Origin: JBIOWF01 sp044868295
Lineage (GTDB): Bacteria; Actinomycetota; Actinomycetes; Streptosporangiales; Streptosporangiaceae
NCBI GenBank assembly: GCA_044868295.1
Contig: JBIOWF010000216.1
Coordinates: 1 to 30,151 of the forward strand
Length of the DNA: 30,151 bases
Direction: 5' to 3'
The notes under the pieces are model-generated. The model saw nothing but the letters and a program-made list of their open reading frames with translations, did no database searches and was not told the DNA's origin. How positions within the stretch are numbered: position 1 is the stretch's first letter; the number at the start of each line of letters is the position of its first letter. Both the position numbers and the translations under genes were made by a program. Positions 16,377 to 24,727 of the stretch are shown piece by piece.

Positions 16377-17321
16377 TTGATCACACTGTCAGTGGTCCTG
16401 CCGGTGCGGGACGGCGAGGCCTGCCTTCCGGACGCGCTGGCCTCGCTGGCCCGCAACCTCCGGCGGGACTTCGAGGTCATCGTGGTCGACGACGGGTCGG
16501 TGGACGCGACCGCCGAGATCATCGAGGACTTCCGGGGCGACCTGCCGGGCCTCGCGGTCGTGCGCAACTTGACGCCCGTGGGGCTGGCCGACGCCAGGAA
16601 CCTCGGCCTGAAGCTGGCCTCGGGGCGGTTCGTCACGTTCCTCGACGGCGACGACTGGATCGCGCGGGGCTACCTGGCCGACCTCGTCGCGGCCGCCGAG
16701 GGGCTGGGCTGTGACTTCGTCCGGGTGGACCACGTCCAGGTCGAGGGCCGCAGGCGGGAGACGCACCGGGCGCCCGAGCCCCGGCGGAACGTCGTGCTGG
16801 ACCCCCGCGACGCGATCCTGCCCGCGGACGCCAAGACGATGGTCGACTACCCCTACGCGTGGGCCGGGATCTACCGCCGCGACCTGGGCGACCTGCTGAC
16901 GTTCCCCAGCGGCCTGCACACCGCGGAGGACCGGCCGTGGATCTGGCGGCTGCACCGGCAGGCGCGGTCGTTCGCCGTGGCGTCCCCAGCGGGGCTGTTC
17001 TACCGGCGCGGTGTGCCGGCCTCCCTCACCCAGATCGGCGACGAGCGGCAACTACACTTCTTCGACGCCTACGACCTGATCCTGGACGAGGTGGAGCCGC
17101 GGTTCCTGCCGAAGGCGGCCCGCAACCTCTGCGCGCTGCTCGCCCACCACGTCGAGCAGATCGGACGGTTCACGCCCGACCTGCGGAGCCGGTTCACCAA
17201 GCGGGCCACGGCGCTCCTCGGCCGCCTCCCGCGCGAGATCCTGGCCGCGGCTCTCGCCAACCTGGAGCCCGAACGCCGGCTCCTGGTGGAGGGCCTGATG
17301 GCGGGAGGCGGGCGTGGCTGA
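16377..17321 (+). CDS. GT2-family glycosyltransferase
   Basis: TTG 16377 (LITLSVVLPVRDGEA) lies 7 bases after AAGGAG and gives 314 residues. The nucleotide-sugar binding GT-A fold is evident: SVVLPVRDG (5-13), VIVVDDGSVDATAEII (34-49) with DDG at 38-40, LADARNLGL (70-78) and FLDGDDW (88-94) providing the metal-binding Asp motif. No membrane segment is seen. This is the style of capsule or wall-teichoic-acid sugar transferases. It lies 98 bp after the fusion gene and overlaps the next gene by 8 bp, so it is almost certainly in the same operon. It probably adds a hexose, or starts or alternates units in the polymer. Confidence 0.88.
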   Translation: MITLSVVLPVRDGEACLPDALASLARNLRRDFEVIVVDDGSVDATAEIIEDFRGDLPGLAVVRNLTPVGLADARNLGLKLASGRFVTFLDGDDWIARGYLADLVAAAEGLGCDFVRVDHVQVEGRRRETHRAPEPRRNVVLDPRDAILPADAKTMVDYPYAWAGIYRRDLGDLLTFPSGLHTAEDRPWIWRLHRQARSFAVASPAGLFYRRGVPASLTQIGDERQLHFFDAYDLILDEVEPRFLPKAARNLCALLAHHVEQIGRFTPDLRSRFTKRATALLGRLPREILAAALANLEPERRLLVEGLMAGGGRG

Positions 17322-18714
17322 CCGGCGGCTCTTCTACGCGTCGACGTTCTTCGGGGCGATGACCCTCGCGGCGGCGATCGGCGAAGGACGCTTCTGCGAC
17401 GGCCACCGCACCCTGCTGATCTCGAACAACGCCGCTGTCCCGGAGATCACGCCCTCGCTCGACGAGACGCCCGGGTTCGCGGCGCTGCGCGACAGGTTCG
17501 ACGACGTCGTGTCCTGGAACGAGATCATCGCGCCGTTGCACCCGTCGGACTGGAAGCCCAGGGCGATCGAGGTGCCGATGCTGGGCCGGCTCCTGAGCGC
17601 GCGGCTCGGCGGCCGGGCCGGGCCGGGCGCGCCGGCCGACCTGCCCCAGCTGACGGAGCTGGTGCTGGAGTCGATCGCGGTCCCGCCGTCCCGGACGCTG
17701 GCCGGGCTCGTCAAGGACTGCCCGATCACGGTGTATTCCGACGGGCTGATGAGCTACGGCCCGACCCGCGACCCGCTCCCCCGGGAGATCGCCGGACGTG
17801 TCACGCGCCTGCTCCACCTCGACCTCGTCCCCGGCCTCACTCCTCTGCTCCTGTCCGAGTACGGCGTGCCGCCCGAGGCGCTTACCGGCTCCGCCTTCAT
17901 GAACGTCGTCGAGCGGGTCGGGAAGGCAGCACAAGCCGCGACGCAGGGCGAAGCGCAACAAAGGAACGTGATCGCGCGGGCCGGAGCCGAAGCACCACAA
18001 GACAAGGCGGTCACACGGGCCGGGGGCGAGACCCCGCGAGAGGAGGCGGTCATCCTCGGCCAGTATCTGTCCTCGCTGGGCATTCTCACCGCCCACGAGG
18101 AGGCCGGGCTGCATGAGGCGATGCTGCGCGGCCTCGCGGCGCGTGGGCACCGCAGGGTGCTGTTCAAGCCGCATCCGGCCGCCGGCCGACGGCACGCCCG
18201 CGAGCTGCGGCCGGTCGCCGCCGAGCTCGGGGTGGAGCTGGTCGTGGCGGCGGAGACGACCCCGGCCGAGGTGTTGTTCGCCGCGCGCCGCCCGGAGCTG
18301 GTGGTGGGCTGCTTCTCGACCGCCCTGGCGACCGCGCGGCGCTTCTTCGGTCTCCAGGTGGCGACCGCCGGCGGCGACCTGGTGCTGGAGCGGCTCTCAC
18401 CGTACGAGAACAGCAACCGGATCCCCGCGACGATCATCGACGCCACACTGCCCCGGCTGGCCGCCGACGGTTCGCTGACCGATCCTCCGGCCGTGGACGT
18501 GAACGCCCTGGTCGGCGCGGTCGGGTTCTGCATGCAGAGCGCCGCCCATCCCGGCCTCCGTGACACCGCGGCGGACTATGTCCGCGACCACGGCACCGCC
18601 AGGTATTTCAAGAAGCGCCGCCTGGAATCGCTCGGTCTGCTCCCCGAGCCACAGCCATCCAACCCGCCCAAACCATCCCAGCGATCACGCCTGCGTCGCT
18701 TCCTCTCCGGCTGA
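17314..18714 (+). CDS. polysialyltransferase-like protein
   Basis: GTG 17314 overlaps the GT2 gene's end by 8 bp; GGGAGG precedes it. The 466-residue protein has the three short motifs known from bacterial sialyltransferases: an acidic-x-Gly motif in YSDGLMSYGP (141-150), the HP motif in FKPHP (284-288), and Ser/Thr in GCFSTAL (332-338). The whole resembles the actinobacterial alpha-2,8-polysialyltransferase-like family. It would transfer nonulosonate from the CMP-sugar made by the fusion protein. A low-complexity stretch at about 203-247 contains a 14-residue imperfect tandem repeat (IARAGAEAPQDKAV, then TRAGGETPREEAVI), which looks like a recent insertion between the two domains. The C-terminus is basic and proline-rich (NPPKPSQRSRLRRFLSG), possibly for membrane association. 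Confidence 0.75.
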   Translation: MADRRLFYASTFFGAMTLAAAIGEGRFCDGHRTLLISNNAAVPEITPSLDETPGFAALRDRFDDVVSWNEIIAPLHPSDWKPRAIEVPMLGRLLSARLGGRAGPGAPADLPQLTELVLESIAVPPSRTLAGLVKDCPITVYSDGLMSYGPTRDPLPREIAGRVTRLLHLDLVPGLTPLLLSEYGVPPEALTGSAFMNVVERVGKAAQAATQGEAQQRNVIARAGAEAPQDKAVTRAGGETPREEAVILGQYLSSLGILTAHEEAGLHEAMLRGLAARGHRRVLFKPHPAAGRRHARELRPVAAELGVELVVAAETTPAEVLFAARRPELVVGCFSTALATARRFFGLQVATAGGDLVLERLSPYENSNRIPATIIDATLPRLAADGSLTDPPAVDVNALVGAVGFCMQSAAHPGLRDTAADYVRDHGTARYFKKRRLESLGLLPEPQPSNPPKPSQRSRLRRFLSG

Positions 18715-18944
18715 ATCCGTACAAAGCATTAGCGCCCCGCCAATCGGCGCCCACAGCAGTCGGCATGGGAGATCCTGACGGGCGAGCGCGGCGCGCTGGA
18801 CCTGCACAGCCGCATTGTGGTGGGTGCGGCGTGTCGGCTGCGCACGAAACTGGACCTTCACGGGATCGCGCGTGGTTGCGGGGAACAACAGCTCGGTGGA
18901 CGTGGTTTACATTTCAACCACTGGCTCTATCCGAGGAGTGCGGA

Positions 18945-19712
18945 GTGACCACACCGACTCTGACTCCACGCGTCGACATCAGGCGCGCGGATGAACGATT
19001 CTCCACGAAGATCTCCTGGCTGGACTCGAAGCACTCCTTCTCGTTCGGACGGCACCACGACCCGGGCAACACCCACCACGGCGTGCTGCTGGTCAACAAC
19101 GACGACGTCGTGGACCCCGGCACGGGCTTCGAGACCCATCCCCACCGCGACATGGAGATCGTTACGTGGGTACTGCGGGGCTCGCTGGCCCACCAGGACT
19201 CCGAGGGCCACTCCGGGGTGATCTACCCGGGCCTCGCGCAGCGGATGAGCGCCGGCACTGGAATTCTGCACTCGGAGAAGAACGACTCCTGGCGCCTCCA
19301 GGGCGGCGACTCTCACACTGAGCCGGTCCACTTCGTGCAGATGTGGGTGGTTCCCGACAAGGGCGGCATCAAGCCCGGCTACGAGCAGCTGGAGATCGAC
19401 GACGAGTTGCTGCGCGGGCGCCTGGCCACCGTCGCCTCCGGCATGCCGGGCCACGACGCGGCGATCCGCATCAAGAACAGGTACGCGGCGCTGCACGTCG
19501 CGCGGCTCGATCCCGGCGACATCGTCGAACTGCCCGACGCACCCTTCCTGCACCTGTTCGTCCCGCGCGGTGAGGTGACCCTGGAGGGCGCGGGCCCGCT
19601 GAACGAGGGCGACGCGGTCCGCTTCACCTCCACCGGCGGCCAGCGCGTCACGGCGACGAAAGCCGCCGAGATCCTCGTCTGGGAGATGCACGCCACCATC
19701 GCCGCGCCTTAG
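18945..19712 (+). CDS. pirin-family cupin protein
   Basis: The start is GTG 18945 (VTTPTLTPRVDIRR), preceded by GAGGAG; the frame is open further upstream but not coding-like. The 255 residues carry the pirin bicupin pattern: HPHRDMEIVTWVLRG (65-79) and MSAGTGILHSEKN (101-113), supplying the metal ligands H65, H67, H109 and E111. Known members are iron-binding redox or transcription cofactors, and some have quercetinase activity. Its place between the glycan genes gives no functional link. A 60-codon open frame of unclear meaning ends on its GTG, in the GTGA manner. Confidence 0.88.
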   Translation: MTTPTLTPRVDIRRADERFSTKISWLDSKHSFSFGRHHDPGNTHHGVLLVNNDDVVDPGTGFETHPHRDMEIVTWVLRGSLAHQDSEGHSGVIYPGLAQRMSAGTGILHSEKNDSWRLQGGDSHTEPVHFVQMWVVPDKGGIKPGYEQLEIDDELLRGRLATVASGMPGHDAAIRIKNRYAALHVARLDPGDIVELPDAPFLHLFVPRGEVTLEGAGPLNEGDAVRFTSTGGQRVTATKAAEILVWEMHATIAAP

Positions 19713-19815
19713 CCTCGATCCACCGATCAGGTTTCGAAGGGCATGGCCGCCTTCACGAAGCAATAGCCGCCGCTCTCTGCCGTCTGATCCGGAGCGGTCG
19801 CTGACGATTTTCGTA

Positions 19816-19866
19816 CCTGAGGACAAGATTCCTGTACCGGCCTGTCCGCGGATCCTCGTCCTCAGG
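19816..19866. repeat. 9-bp inverted repeat upstream of the Uma2 gene
   Basis: CCTGAGGAC (19816-19824) and GTCCTCAGG (19858-19866) are perfect inverted copies separated by 33 bp, between the pirin stop and the Uma2 gene. It may be a terminator for the pirin gene or an operator. No T-run follows. Confidence 0.35.
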
Positions 19867-19919
19867 CGGGCGCAGTGGGATACTCAGCGTGAGCATGTGG
19901 ACACGAAAGGACAACCAGA

Positions 19920-20534
19920 ATGGTCGCCATCTCGCGAAAGTCCCACGCCAAGTTCGTCGCGTCACCGGAGAGCGCGGCCAAGCCGCTGCCGTCCAGCCCC
20001 CGGGAGCTCTTCGACGCGCTCCCCTCTCTCCCCGGTCTGCGGACCGAAGTCATCGACGGGAAACTGATCGTGAGCCCTGTTGGATCCCCCGAACACGGTT
20101 GGAATGCCACCATTCTGAGCTACGCCCTCCAACCACTGGTCGTTGAGCGCGGCTGGCGCGCGTACGTGGGAAATGTGGACGTCTGCATCGACGGCCCGCG
20201 TGACCCGGTGGAGCCGGACTTCGTGCTCGCCCCGGCGGACTGCCCCCGCTGGGGCCAGCGCGAGCTGCTGTCGTCCGGCCTGCTGCTCGTCGCCGAGATC
20301 GTCTCGCCGGGCAGCGTCGTCGAGGACCGGGACCGTAAACCCAGCATCTACGCCGCCGGAGGCGTCCCCGTGACGCTTCTCGTCGACCCTGTCGCGTCAC
20401 CGCGTTCGGTGACGGTGTTCAGCGAGCCGAAGGAGGGCGCCTACCAGGTGACCACCCGTGTCTCGTTCGGCGCGCCTGTGCACATCCCCGGCCCGGTCGA
20501 CTTCCTGCTCGACACCGGCGTTTTCACAGCTTGA
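19920..20534 (+). CDS. Uma2-family (DUF820) putative endonuclease
   Basis: The 204-residue protein starts at ATG 19920 behind AAAGGA. It has the restriction-endonuclease-like core common in actinobacteria and cyanobacteria: RTEVIDGKLIVSPVGS (about 41-56), a DVCID strand, VEPDFVLAP (about 95-103), LLLVAEIVSPGSVVEDRDRK (about 121-140) and YAAGGVPVTLLVD. The acidic residues in the PDF and VAEI segments followed by K match the PD-(D/E)xK arrangement. Biological roles of this family are not established. Its 3' end overlaps the convergent glycosyltransferase gene by 11 bp. Confidence 0.85.
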   Translation: MVAISRKSHAKFVASPESAAKPLPSSPRELFDALPSLPGLRTEVIDGKLIVSPVGSPEHGWNATILSYALQPLVVERGWRAYVGNVDVCIDGPRDPVEPDFVLAPADCPRWGQRELLSSGLLLVAEIVSPGSVVEDRDRKPSIYAAGGVPVTLLVDPVASPRSVTVFSEPKEGAYQVTTRVSFGAPVHIPGPVDFLLDTGVFTA

Positions 20535-21777
20535 GGTAGCGGCGCATACGGCGCTTGGCGCGGTAGCCGTACCGCAGGACCTTGGGGGGGACCTCCAGGC
20601 GCAGGCGGGCCCGGCGGCGGGCCGAGGCGTGCTCCGGTCCGTCGAGCAGGGATCGCGCCGCGGGCAGTTCGCCCGCGCGGGCGGCCGAGACGAGCTCGCT
20701 CAGGCGGGCCGTCCAGTCGCTCGCCTCGGCTTCGTGGAAGTAGTTCGCCTGGCACCACTCCGGCGCCGGCGTGCGGAAGGTTCCCTGGGCCAGGTCCTCC
20801 AGGGTGCCGAGGCAGCCGCTGCCCTCGAAGACCAGGTTGATCATCTCGGCGCTGACGCCGAAGTCCTCCAGCACCAGCAGCGGGACATCCTGGGCGATCG
20901 CCTCCAGGGCGGCCGTCGAGCTGATCGTGACGAACCCGGCGGCGTGGGTCAGGTGCTCGTGCATGGGCCCGGCGGCGAACCTGACCGCGTCCATCCGGAC
21001 CCGGCCCTTCCCGGCCATCGACAGCCACAGCCGTTCGTAGTGGTGACGCTCGTTGTGGGTCTGCCGCTCCGATTCTCGCGCGCGGAGCTTGACCACGACG
21101 TCGAGGTCCGGGCGCTTCTCGGCGAGGGCGTGCAGGGCGAGCAGGATCGCCTCCCGCTCATCGCGGCGGCGCGGCACCTTGGCCTGGGTCGCGAAGACCA
21201 CCCGGTCACGTTCGCCATGCCGTACCGATCCGAGGTTCAGGTAAGGCAGCCGGGCCAGCGCGGCGCGGCCGCCTCCGCCCAGCTCGCGGCCGAGAGCTGA
21301 GAACTCCCCCACCTCCCGGCCGCTGTGCACGACGAACAGGTCACAGCCGCTGCGGTAAAGCCAGGCCTTCTCGGTGGCGGGGACGGAGATTCCCGGCAGC
21401 CCGGACACGAACGCCGGACGCGGGGCGAGGCCGCTCAGGGTCTCGGACACCAGCGCGTCCACCACCGGACCCGTGCAGGCCACCAGGACCGCGTCCGGCC
21501 GGAACCTCTCCGCCGCGCGCCGCAACTGCCGCGCGGACAACACGGCCGGGAGCCGCCCCGTGTCGCCCGAGCTCAGGACGACGCCGCCGGCGAGCGCGTC
21601 GTCCCGCGTCGCGAGCCTCGTCCCGCTCACCGCGGCGCGGATCTGGTCCTCGGACGGGGCGATCGGCGTCCGGACCACCGCCAGTTCGGTGGCCCACGTC
21701 TCAGGCAGCGCGTCGAGCAGGCCCGCTGCCCACTTCAGGTACGAGTCGGAGTCGGCCACGGCGAGCACCCGGGTCAA
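20524..21777 (-). CDS. putative glycosyltransferase (DUF6716-like)
   Basis: The 417-residue protein starts at ATG 21777 with AAAGGG six bases upstream. It resembles, from memory, actinobacterial proteins annotated as DUF6716 putative glycosyltransferases. Visible features are a Rossmann-like N-terminal half (VLAVADSDSYLKWAAGLLDAL), a conserved PAFVSGLPGISVPATEKAW segment, a DVVVKLRARESERQTH segment, and ITHAAG-like to SSTAALEAIAQDVPLLVLEDFG, the last being a nucleotide-sugar binding type loop. The C-terminus is strongly basic (RYGYRAKRRMRRYLKL), suggesting contact with the membrane. It lies 29 bp after the sialyltransferase-like gene on the same strand, evidently in one operon. It probably extends or decorates the nonulosonate polymer. 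Confidence 0.72.
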   Translation of the reverse strand: MTRVLAVADSDSYLKWAAGLLDALPETWATELAVVRTPIAPSEDQIRAAVSGTRLATRDDALAGGVVLSSGDTGRLPAVLSARQLRRAAERFRPDAVLVACTGPVVDALVSETLSGLAPRPAFVSGLPGISVPATEKAWLYRSGCDLFVVHSGREVGEFSALGRELGGGGRAALARLPYLNLGSVRHGERDRVVFATQAKVPRRRDEREAILLALHALAEKRPDLDVVVKLRARESERQTHNERHHYERLWLSMAGKGRVRMDAVRFAAGPMHEHLTHAAGFVTISSTAALEAIAQDVPLLVLEDFGVSAEMINLVFEGSGCLGTLEDLAQGTFRTPAPEWCQANYFHEAEASDWTARLSELVSAARAGELPAARSLLDGPEHASARRRARLRLEVPPKVLRYGYRAKRRMRRYLKL

Positions 21778-21806
21778 TGAACAACCCTTTCATTTATGTA
21801 CGTGTT

Positions 21807-22823
21807 TCATTTGTGTACGTGATCAAAACGGGCGAAAAGCTGCAGATGGGAGCGGAGTGACGGGCCCGCCGCGGGGGTCCACCACTCGTCGGGCACGTCG
21901 ACCGCGTCCACGGTGACGCCACGCGAGGAGAGCAGCACGCGAAGCGAGGTCACCGCGGTCGATGGCAGGCTGAGCACCTGCTGCTCCGGCCGCAGATCGC
22001 GGAGCGTCATCTCGGCGGGCAGCCCGGTCTCGAACACCTCGACCCCGGGGATCGTGCGGATCCGCTCCAGATCGTCCGGGTCCTCGCGCCGGTGCGGGAA
22101 GTAGGCGACGGGCTCACCCAGCCGCTCGAGCCAGGACAGGTAGGCCTCGCGGTGGATCAGCCCGTTGCGCACGAGGGACGTGCCGAGCACGACGGTGCGC
22201 TCCGCGGGCGGCAGGTCGGCGGGCTGCGATCGCAGCCACGCGAAGTCGTGCCGGACGAGATCCACACCCAGATCCCGTACGGCTCGCGCGAGCTCGTCCG
22301 GGACGGGAAGCGCGGTGAAGACGGTCAGCCTGCGGCTGCGCAGGCGCATCCCCGCGGCCGCCCCGAGGATCGAGCGGGCGAGGCCGCCCTCGGCCCGGGC
22401 GCGCAACAGGGGCCGCCGCGCGGTGAGCAGCTCCAGGAGACGGATCGTGGCCAGGCCGTCGTCGACGAGCACCACCCGCCCGGGGAAGGCGGTGACCACG
22501 GCCCGCTGCACTCGGCCGGAGAAGGCGTCGCCCAGGACCCACGTCCGGCCCGGCGCCCTCAGCCCGAACGGCATCCGCGACCCCGGCTCGGCCAGCTCAA
22601 GGCCTTCGGGGAGGTCGAGTTTGGCGAGTTCACGTCCGGTCAGCCGGAGCGCGCGCTGCCCGGCTCTGGGGACGACCCGCGTGTCCGCGCCGAGCAGGCC
22701 GGCGTGCCGCGCCTCGATGACGCACAGCAGCTGCAGCGGGGACTCCACCCACGCCACGGCCGGCCCGTGCTGCCCGGCGTGTCGCCGGCCCGTGTTGTCC
22801 ACGCCTGGTAAAGACCCTTTCAC
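21807..22823 (-). CDS. sialyltransferase-like glycosyltransferase (GT52-like)
   Basis: Up to 338 residues. The N-terminus contains WVESPLQLLCVIEARHAG, typical of bacterial sialyltransferase-like proteins. The acidic-acidic-Gly motif is VDDGLATIRLL, the HP-type motif is YFPHRRE (His-Arg rather than His-Pro), and LPSTAVTSLRVL supplies the Ser/Thr motif. With these three I infer a CMP-nonulosonate-using transferase. The start is uncertain. GTG 22823 has no good ribosome binding site and makes codon 5 a rare TTA; GTG 22802 lies 12 bases after AAAGGG and avoids it. The gene is the first of a two-gene minus-strand operon and diverges from the sulfatase gene. Confidence 0.72.
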   Translation of the reverse strand: MKGSLPGVDNTGRRHAGQHGPAVAWVESPLQLLCVIEARHAGLLGADTRVVPRAGQRALRLTGRELAKLDLPEGLELAEPGSRMPFGLRAPGRTWVLGDAFSGRVQRAVVTAFPGRVVLVDDGLATIRLLELLTARRPLLRARAEGGLARSILGAAAGMRLRSRRLTVFTALPVPDELARAVRDLGVDLVRHDFAWLRSQPADLPPAERTVVLGTSLVRNGLIHREAYLSWLERLGEPVAYFPHRREDPDDLERIRTIPGVEVFETGLPAEMTLRDLRPEQQVLSLPSTAVTSLRVLLSSRGVTVDAVDVPDEWWTPAAGPSLRSHLQLFARFDHVHK

Positions 22824-22964
22824 GACGTCCCGAAGCTAGCCGCCGAACGCGGACCGCCCCCGACGTTTCCGCGAACGGCAGGTGAACAGCGGCCGACGGC
22901 CTGCGTGACGCCATGAAGTCGATCAGCAGATGCCTCCCCAAAGCACCCTAAAGACCGAAATCGG

Positions 22965-22998
22965 GCACGGCCTGCGATCATGTGATTGCAGGCCGTGC
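22965..22998. promoter_or_regulatory. 34-bp near-perfect palindrome upstream of the sulfatase
   Basis: GCACGGCCTGC (22965-22975) pairs with GCAGGCCGTGC (22988-22998). The inner GATCA/TGATT adds five more pairs (one G-U as RNA), leaving a 2-base centre. It lies in the divergent region between the sialyltransferase-like gene and the sulfatase, 25 bp before the sulfatase ATG, in a position to act as an operator or mRNA hairpin covering translation. Confidence 0.6.
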
Positions 22999-23022
22999 GT
23001 TTCCGCAGGTAGCGGGCGGGTA

Positions 23023-24561
23023 ATGTTGTTATCCGTGTTCGTGCCCAAAAACCCCTCCAGGTCCTGGACCTGGCTCGCCCTCGCCCTCACGATCCTCGCG
23101 TCCACAGTGCTTTCGGGGCCCGCCGCGGCCCGGGGAAAGGCCGTGACCGAGGAGCCGTGGCCCCGGCCTGCGGCCAAGCCCAACGTGGTGTTCATCCTCG
23201 CCGACGACCTCGATGCCACCGATCTCCGGAAATTTCCCAATATCTGGAACCTGTTGGTGCGGCAGGGTGCCACCTTCTCGCGCTTCTACGTCACCAACCC
23301 GTGGTGCTGCCCGTCCCGGTCCTCGATCCTGCGGTCGCAGTACATGCACAGCCATCACGTGGAGAGCAACCGGCAGCCCACCGGCGGCTTCCGGCAGTTC
23401 CAGCCGCTGGAGGCGTCCACGATCGGCACCTGGATGCAGGCCGCCGGCTACCGCACCGCCCTGATGGGCAAGTACCTCAACCAGTACCCGTCTCCGGGGA
23501 ACAAGTCGTACGTGCCGCCCGGCTGGGACGAGTGGGCGGTGCCGGTCACGCGCCTCTACGAGGAGTACGGCTACGCGCTCAACGAGAACGGCGTGATCCG
23601 CCAGCACGGAAACTCCGCGTCCGACTACCTGGAAGACGTGCTGAGCGGCAAGGCCTCCGGCTTCGTGGCCGAGAAGAGCCCGTTCTTCCTCTATCTGGCC
23701 CCCGTGGCGCCGCACAAGCCGGCCAACTACGCGCCACGCCACGCGATGGCGTTCGCCGGGGAGAAGGCGCCGCGCACTCCGTCGTTCGACCAGGCCGACC
23801 TGAGCGCGGAGCCGCAGTGGCTGCGGAGCAAGAAGCCGCTCGGGCCGAAGGTCGTCCAGCGGATCGACTGGCTGTACCAGGACCGCATGCGGGCCATGCT
23901 CGGCGTCGACGACATGGTGGGCAATCTGGTCTCGTCCCTTGAGCGGGCGGGCCGGTTGCAGGACACCTACATCTTCCTGACCTCGGATAACGGCTTCCAC
24001 CTCGGCCAGCACCGGCTCAGGCCGGGCAAGACCACGCCGTTCGAGGAGGACATCCGGGTGCCGATGGTGGCCAGGGGGCCGGGGATCGTCCCGGGCAGCA
24101 CGGTGGACCTGCTGACGTCCACCGTCGACCTGGCGCCCACGTTCGCCGAGCTGGGCGGGGCCGTCACCCCGTGGTTCGCCGAGGGGCGCTCGCTGGTCCC
24201 GGTCCTGCGGGGCCGCTCGGTGCCGTGGCGGGACGCCGTGCTGGTCGAGTACGCGCATCCGCCGTACGGGCAGTCGGCGTACCCGCCGAGCTACAACGTG
24301 CTGCGCACGGCGCAGTACAGCTATGTGGAGTACTCCACCGGGGAGCGGCAGCTCTACGACCTCGCCGCGGATCCGTACCAGATGCGCAACCTGGCCGCCA
24401 CGGCGGACCCGCTCCTGATCGGCAGGCTCTCCGCGCGCCTGGCGGTCCTGCACGGCTGCACCGGGCCGACCTGCCGGATGGCCGACAGTGATCTGCGGCC
24501 TGTGCTACTGGACCACCGCACACTGGAGAAGCTGACCAAAGGCGGCCCATCCAGGGACTAA
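23023..24561 (+). CDS. secreted type I sulfatase (formylglycine-dependent)
   Basis: From ATG 23023 the product has 512 residues. A signal peptide spans about 13-37 (WTWLALALTILASTVLSG, then PAAARG). The sulfatase core includes VVFILADDLDATD (55-67, metal-binding DD), NPWCCPSRSSILR (92-104) with the CxPxR signature where C95 would become formylglycine, GKYLNQYP, VAPHKP, and TSDNGFHLGQHRL (metal-binding DN and H). It is closest in style to N-sulfoglucosamine or arylsulfatase-like enzymes. It would remove, or less commonly transfer, sulfate on an extracellular glycan. No formylglycine-generating enzyme is in the window. Codon 3 is TTA, rare in such genomes; the alternative GTG 23035 would exclude it. 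A 34-bp palindrome precedes it and an intrinsic terminator follows. Confidence 0.9.
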   Translation: MLLSVFVPKNPSRSWTWLALALTILASTVLSGPAAARGKAVTEEPWPRPAAKPNVVFILADDLDATDLRKFPNIWNLLVRQGATFSRFYVTNPWCCPSRSSILRSQYMHSHHVESNRQPTGGFRQFQPLEASTIGTWMQAAGYRTALMGKYLNQYPSPGNKSYVPPGWDEWAVPVTRLYEEYGYALNENGVIRQHGNSASDYLEDVLSGKASGFVAEKSPFFLYLAPVAPHKPANYAPRHAMAFAGEKAPRTPSFDQADLSAEPQWLRSKKPLGPKVVQRIDWLYQDRMRAMLGVDDMVGNLVSSLERAGRLQDTYIFLTSDNGFHLGQHRLRPGKTTPFEEDIRVPMVARGPGIVPGSTVDLLTSTVDLAPTFAELGGAVTPWFAEGRSLVPVLRGRSVPWRDAVLVEYAHPPYGQSAYPPSYNVLRTAQYSYVEYSTGERQLYDLAADPYQMRNLAATADPLLIGRLSARLAVLHGCTGPTCRMADSDLRPVLLDHRTLEKLTKGGPSRD

Positions 24562-24603
24562 TGACCCCGATCGCCACGAAACGACCGCGCGAACAATACG
24601 AAA

Positions 24604-24650
24604 AGCGCTCCACCTGGCCCGTGAGGACCAGGTGGAGCGCTCTCGTTTTG
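24604..24650 (+). terminator. strong intrinsic terminator after the sulfatase
   Basis: AGCGCTCCACCTGG (24604-24617) and CCAGGTGGAGCGCT (24628-24641) form a perfect 14-bp stem with a 10-base loop, followed by CTCGTTTTG. The stem starts 42 bp after the sulfatase stop. As a near-palindrome it may serve both strands, and the AAAA before it suits the opposite strand. Confidence 0.9.
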
Positions 24651-24727
24651 CCCCGGGGAGGGGCTGGCCCGCGCGAAACGGGACGATCTGTTGAGGGCCG
24701 GGGGCTAGCTAGCTTCGCTCGGCTGTG

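Noticed and set aside
18733..18948. Open frame ending on the pirin GTG (contains WEILTGERGALDLHS and RTKLDLHGIAR)
   Set aside because: It looks partly protein-like and overlaps the pirin start as GTGA, but it has no start codon in its first half, no ribosome binding site and no family I recognise. It may be a relic, so it is kept out of the feature list.
19920..21777. Uma2 plus convergent transferase gene as a toxin-antitoxin or defence pair
   Set aside because: They only overlap tail to tail by 11 bp on opposite strands. Neither has toxin, antitoxin or defence features beyond the generic nuclease fold of Uma2.
20524..22823. Natural-product glycosylation cluster
   Set aside because: No polyketide, peptide synthetase or deoxysugar genes accompany the transferases. 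Their motifs point to polymer or surface glycan work with CMP-nonulosonate.
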